From Lachnospiraceae bacterium (GTDB taxonomy: Bacteria; Bacillota; Clostridia; Lachnospirales; Lachnospiraceae), in contig CAAFTS010000012.1 of the NCBI GenBank assembly GCA_900765975.1, positions 1 through 7,892 on the forward strand: a DNA stretch of 7,892 nt, read 5' to 3'. Below, piece after piece: positions 7,163-7,892 of the stretch. Position 1 is the first letter of the stretch. The number at the start of each line of letters is the position of its first letter. The notes beneath the pieces were generated by a model, which saw only the letters and a program-made list of their open reading frames with translations, had not been told where the DNA came from and did not search any database. A program made the position numbers and the translations under genes.

Positions 7163-7642
7163 CTAATCCTTGATCAACGATTGTGAATCTTCTTTGTCTG
7201 TATCTATACTAACTACTTCATCTATAATCTTTATTAATTCAAGTGCCGAACGAAATGACACTGTTTTATTCTCTTCCATCCAGGTCACCAGACCTTGCCA
7301 GCTACTGTTCTGTCGATGTTGCACGCGAATGATAAAAGTTCCAACATCTCCATGCTTTTTTAACAATTCATCATCTTTCATTACTTTTACCATCCTTTCT
7401 TTTTTCCCACTTCCCTCAGATTCTTTTAAAAATGTACGCTGATTTGTTCCCGGAAAAGGAAATCCCAGCTCGTCAAAAAATCGCTCCATGGAAAACAACA
7501 AACTTTCCATACTATTAATAACTATTCCCTCTCTGCTATATGCATGATAGATTTCCCCTATTGTCTTGCCTTCTACATATTTATTAACACAAAATACGAT
7601 ACCGGCGGGTGAACCGATGTAACATTCGCTCCTGCTTCCCAT
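7163..7642 (-). CDS. Conserved-looking cytoplasmic protein of unknown function upstream of the pilus genes
   Basis: A 159-residue protein that I cannot assign to a characterised family. It has no signal peptide and no membrane segment. It looks bipartite. An N-terminal part (about 7-71) contains CYIGSPAGIVFCVNKYVEGKT and ends in MERFFDELGFPFPGTNQRTF. A C-terminal part (about 99-144) contains TFIIRVQHRQNSSWQG, VTWMEENKTVSF and FRSALELIKIIDEV. The two are separated by a charged linker with a run of Lys/Glu. The motif-dense character suggests a conserved family, and similar paired motifs seem familiar from Lachnospiraceae, but this is memory and not a search. The gene ends 28 nt before the adhesin start on the same strand, so the two are probably co-transcribed. 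A GTG at 7666 would add eight residues; the ATG at 7642 is preferred because AAGGGAG sits 9 nt upstream of it. A regulatory or accessory role in pilus expression is possible but unproven. Confidence 0.8.
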   Translation of the reverse strand: MGSRSECYIGSPAGIVFCVNKYVEGKTIGEIYHAYSREGIVINSMESLLFSMERFFDELGFPFPGTNQRTFLKESEGSGKKERMVKVMKDDELLKKHGDVGTFIIRVQHRQNSSWQGLVTWMEENKTVSFRSALELIKIIDEVVSIDTDKEDSQSLIKD

Positions 7643-7651
7643 ATCGTTCAA

Positions 7652-7658
7652 CTCCCTT
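7652..7658 (-). promoter_or_regulatory. Ribosome binding site of the 159-residue protein
   Basis: The minus strand reads AAGGGAG, 9 nt before the ATG at 7642. It lies inside the coding extension that the upstream GTG (7666) would create, which argues for the ATG. Confidence 0.75.
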
Positions 7659-7680
7659 GCGCGCACAATTTCTACTTTAT

Positions 7681-7708
7681 GTATTAACTATAACAATTCA
7701 AGAATCAA
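7681..7708 (-). promoter_or_regulatory. Possible sigma-70-type promoter for the pilus operon
   Basis: On the minus strand, TTGATT (7703-7708) is followed after 16 nt by TAATAC (7681-7686). This places transcription start around 7674, about 30 nt before the ATG at 7642. The match is moderate, in an A/T-rich region where chance matches are common. Confidence 0.35.
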
Positions 7709-7805
7709 AGAAACCATCAAAAAAAGAACAAAGAATGGGATTTCGCAAAAAATTATTGATGTTTTGTAAAATCAACGTAAAAAAGAGGCTGCGCACTAAT
7801 CTTTG

Positions 7806-7868
7806 ATATGCTCCCTTCTAGGTAGACAAGTGAAATAATAAAAACTTGTTACCTGGGAGGGAGCATAT
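7806..7868 (+). promoter_or_regulatory. Long RNA hairpin sequestering a ribosome binding site
   Basis: The arms 7806-7831 and 7844-7868 pair over 25 bp, with one bulged G at 7825 and a 12-nt A-rich loop (7832-7843). Two pairs (7817/7857 and 7819/7855) are G-U in plus-strand RNA but would be C-A mismatches in minus-strand RNA, so the structure is better suited to the plus-strand transcript. The 3' arm contains GGGAGGGAG (7855-7863), a good ribosome binding site 8 nt before the ATG at 7872, so folding would hide it. No U-tract follows, so it is not a standard terminator. Hairpins of this kind occur in leaders of transposase genes, where they limit translation from read-through transcripts. Confidence 0.7.
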
Positions 7869-7871
7869 TTT

Positions 7872-7892
7872 ATGTTTAAAAGAAAGGTATCC
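7872..7892 (+). CDS. Start of an unidentified gene, possibly of a mobile element (first seven codons)
   Basis: Only MFKRKVS is visible before the window ends. It has a start codon at proper spacing from the purine-rich GGGAGGGAG at 7855-7863, which itself sits inside a strong hairpin. It is divergent from the pilus operon. The hairpin leader makes an insertion sequence transposase one candidate, but no transposase motif, terminal repeat pair or target duplication can be seen, so the product is unassigned. Confidence 0.4.

Noticed and set aside
7643..7666. GTG start for the 159-residue protein adding eight residues
   Set aside because: The AAGGGAG site lies within this extension and is well spaced for the ATG at 7642.
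7756..7775. Small inverted repeat TTGAT...ATCAA upstream of the operon
   Set aside because: Only five base pairs with a 10-nt spacer in A/T-rich DNA; too weak to call an operator.

Overview
The window looks like part of a sortase-assembled pilus operon on the minus strand of a low-GC Gram-positive bacterium. A gut Clostridia/Lachnospiraceae-type host is the best guess. The basis is A/T-rich sequence, strong AGGAGG-type ribosome binding sites, a very large LPxTG-class surface protein rich in Cna-B modules, and a fimbrial subunit gene next to it. This assignment rests on protein style only, not on any search.

Layout, read in the direction of transcription (right to left): (1) a possible promoter near 7681-7708; (2) a 159-residue cytoplasmic protein of unknown function (7642-7163); (3) after 28 nt, a giant 2183-residue cell-surface protein (7134-583); (4) after 99 nt, the first 161 codons of a fimbrial/major pilin subunit (483-1), cut by the window edge. 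The giant protein has a signal peptide, an acidic low-complexity stalk, two homologous N-terminal modules, an Ig-like segment, a carbohydrate-binding-like beta-sandwich, two Cna-B-like domains, a von Willebrand A (VWA) domain with an intact MIDAS site, four further Cna-B domains, a SpaA-type domain and an LPQSG sorting signal. The rest of the operon (a minor pilin and a class C sortase would be expected) must lie off the left edge.

Inferred joint function: the giant protein would be the tip adhesin, the partial gene would encode the shaft subunit, and a sortase outside the window would join them and anchor them to the wall. The small upstream protein shares the transcription unit but shows no export signal, so a cytoplasmic or regulatory role is more likely than a structural one.

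At the right edge a divergent plus-strand unit begins. It has a 25-bp RNA hairpin (7806-7868) whose 3' arm contains the ribosome binding site of a reading frame starting at 7872, of which only seven codons are visible. This resembles the leader of a mobile-element gene or another translationally controlled gene, but its identity cannot be read here.

For all three minus-strand genes the start was chosen by ribosome binding site spacing. In the two complete genes this moves the start downstream of the longest possible reading frame. No tRNA, rRNA or CRISPR array was recognised, and no convincing intrinsic terminator was found.
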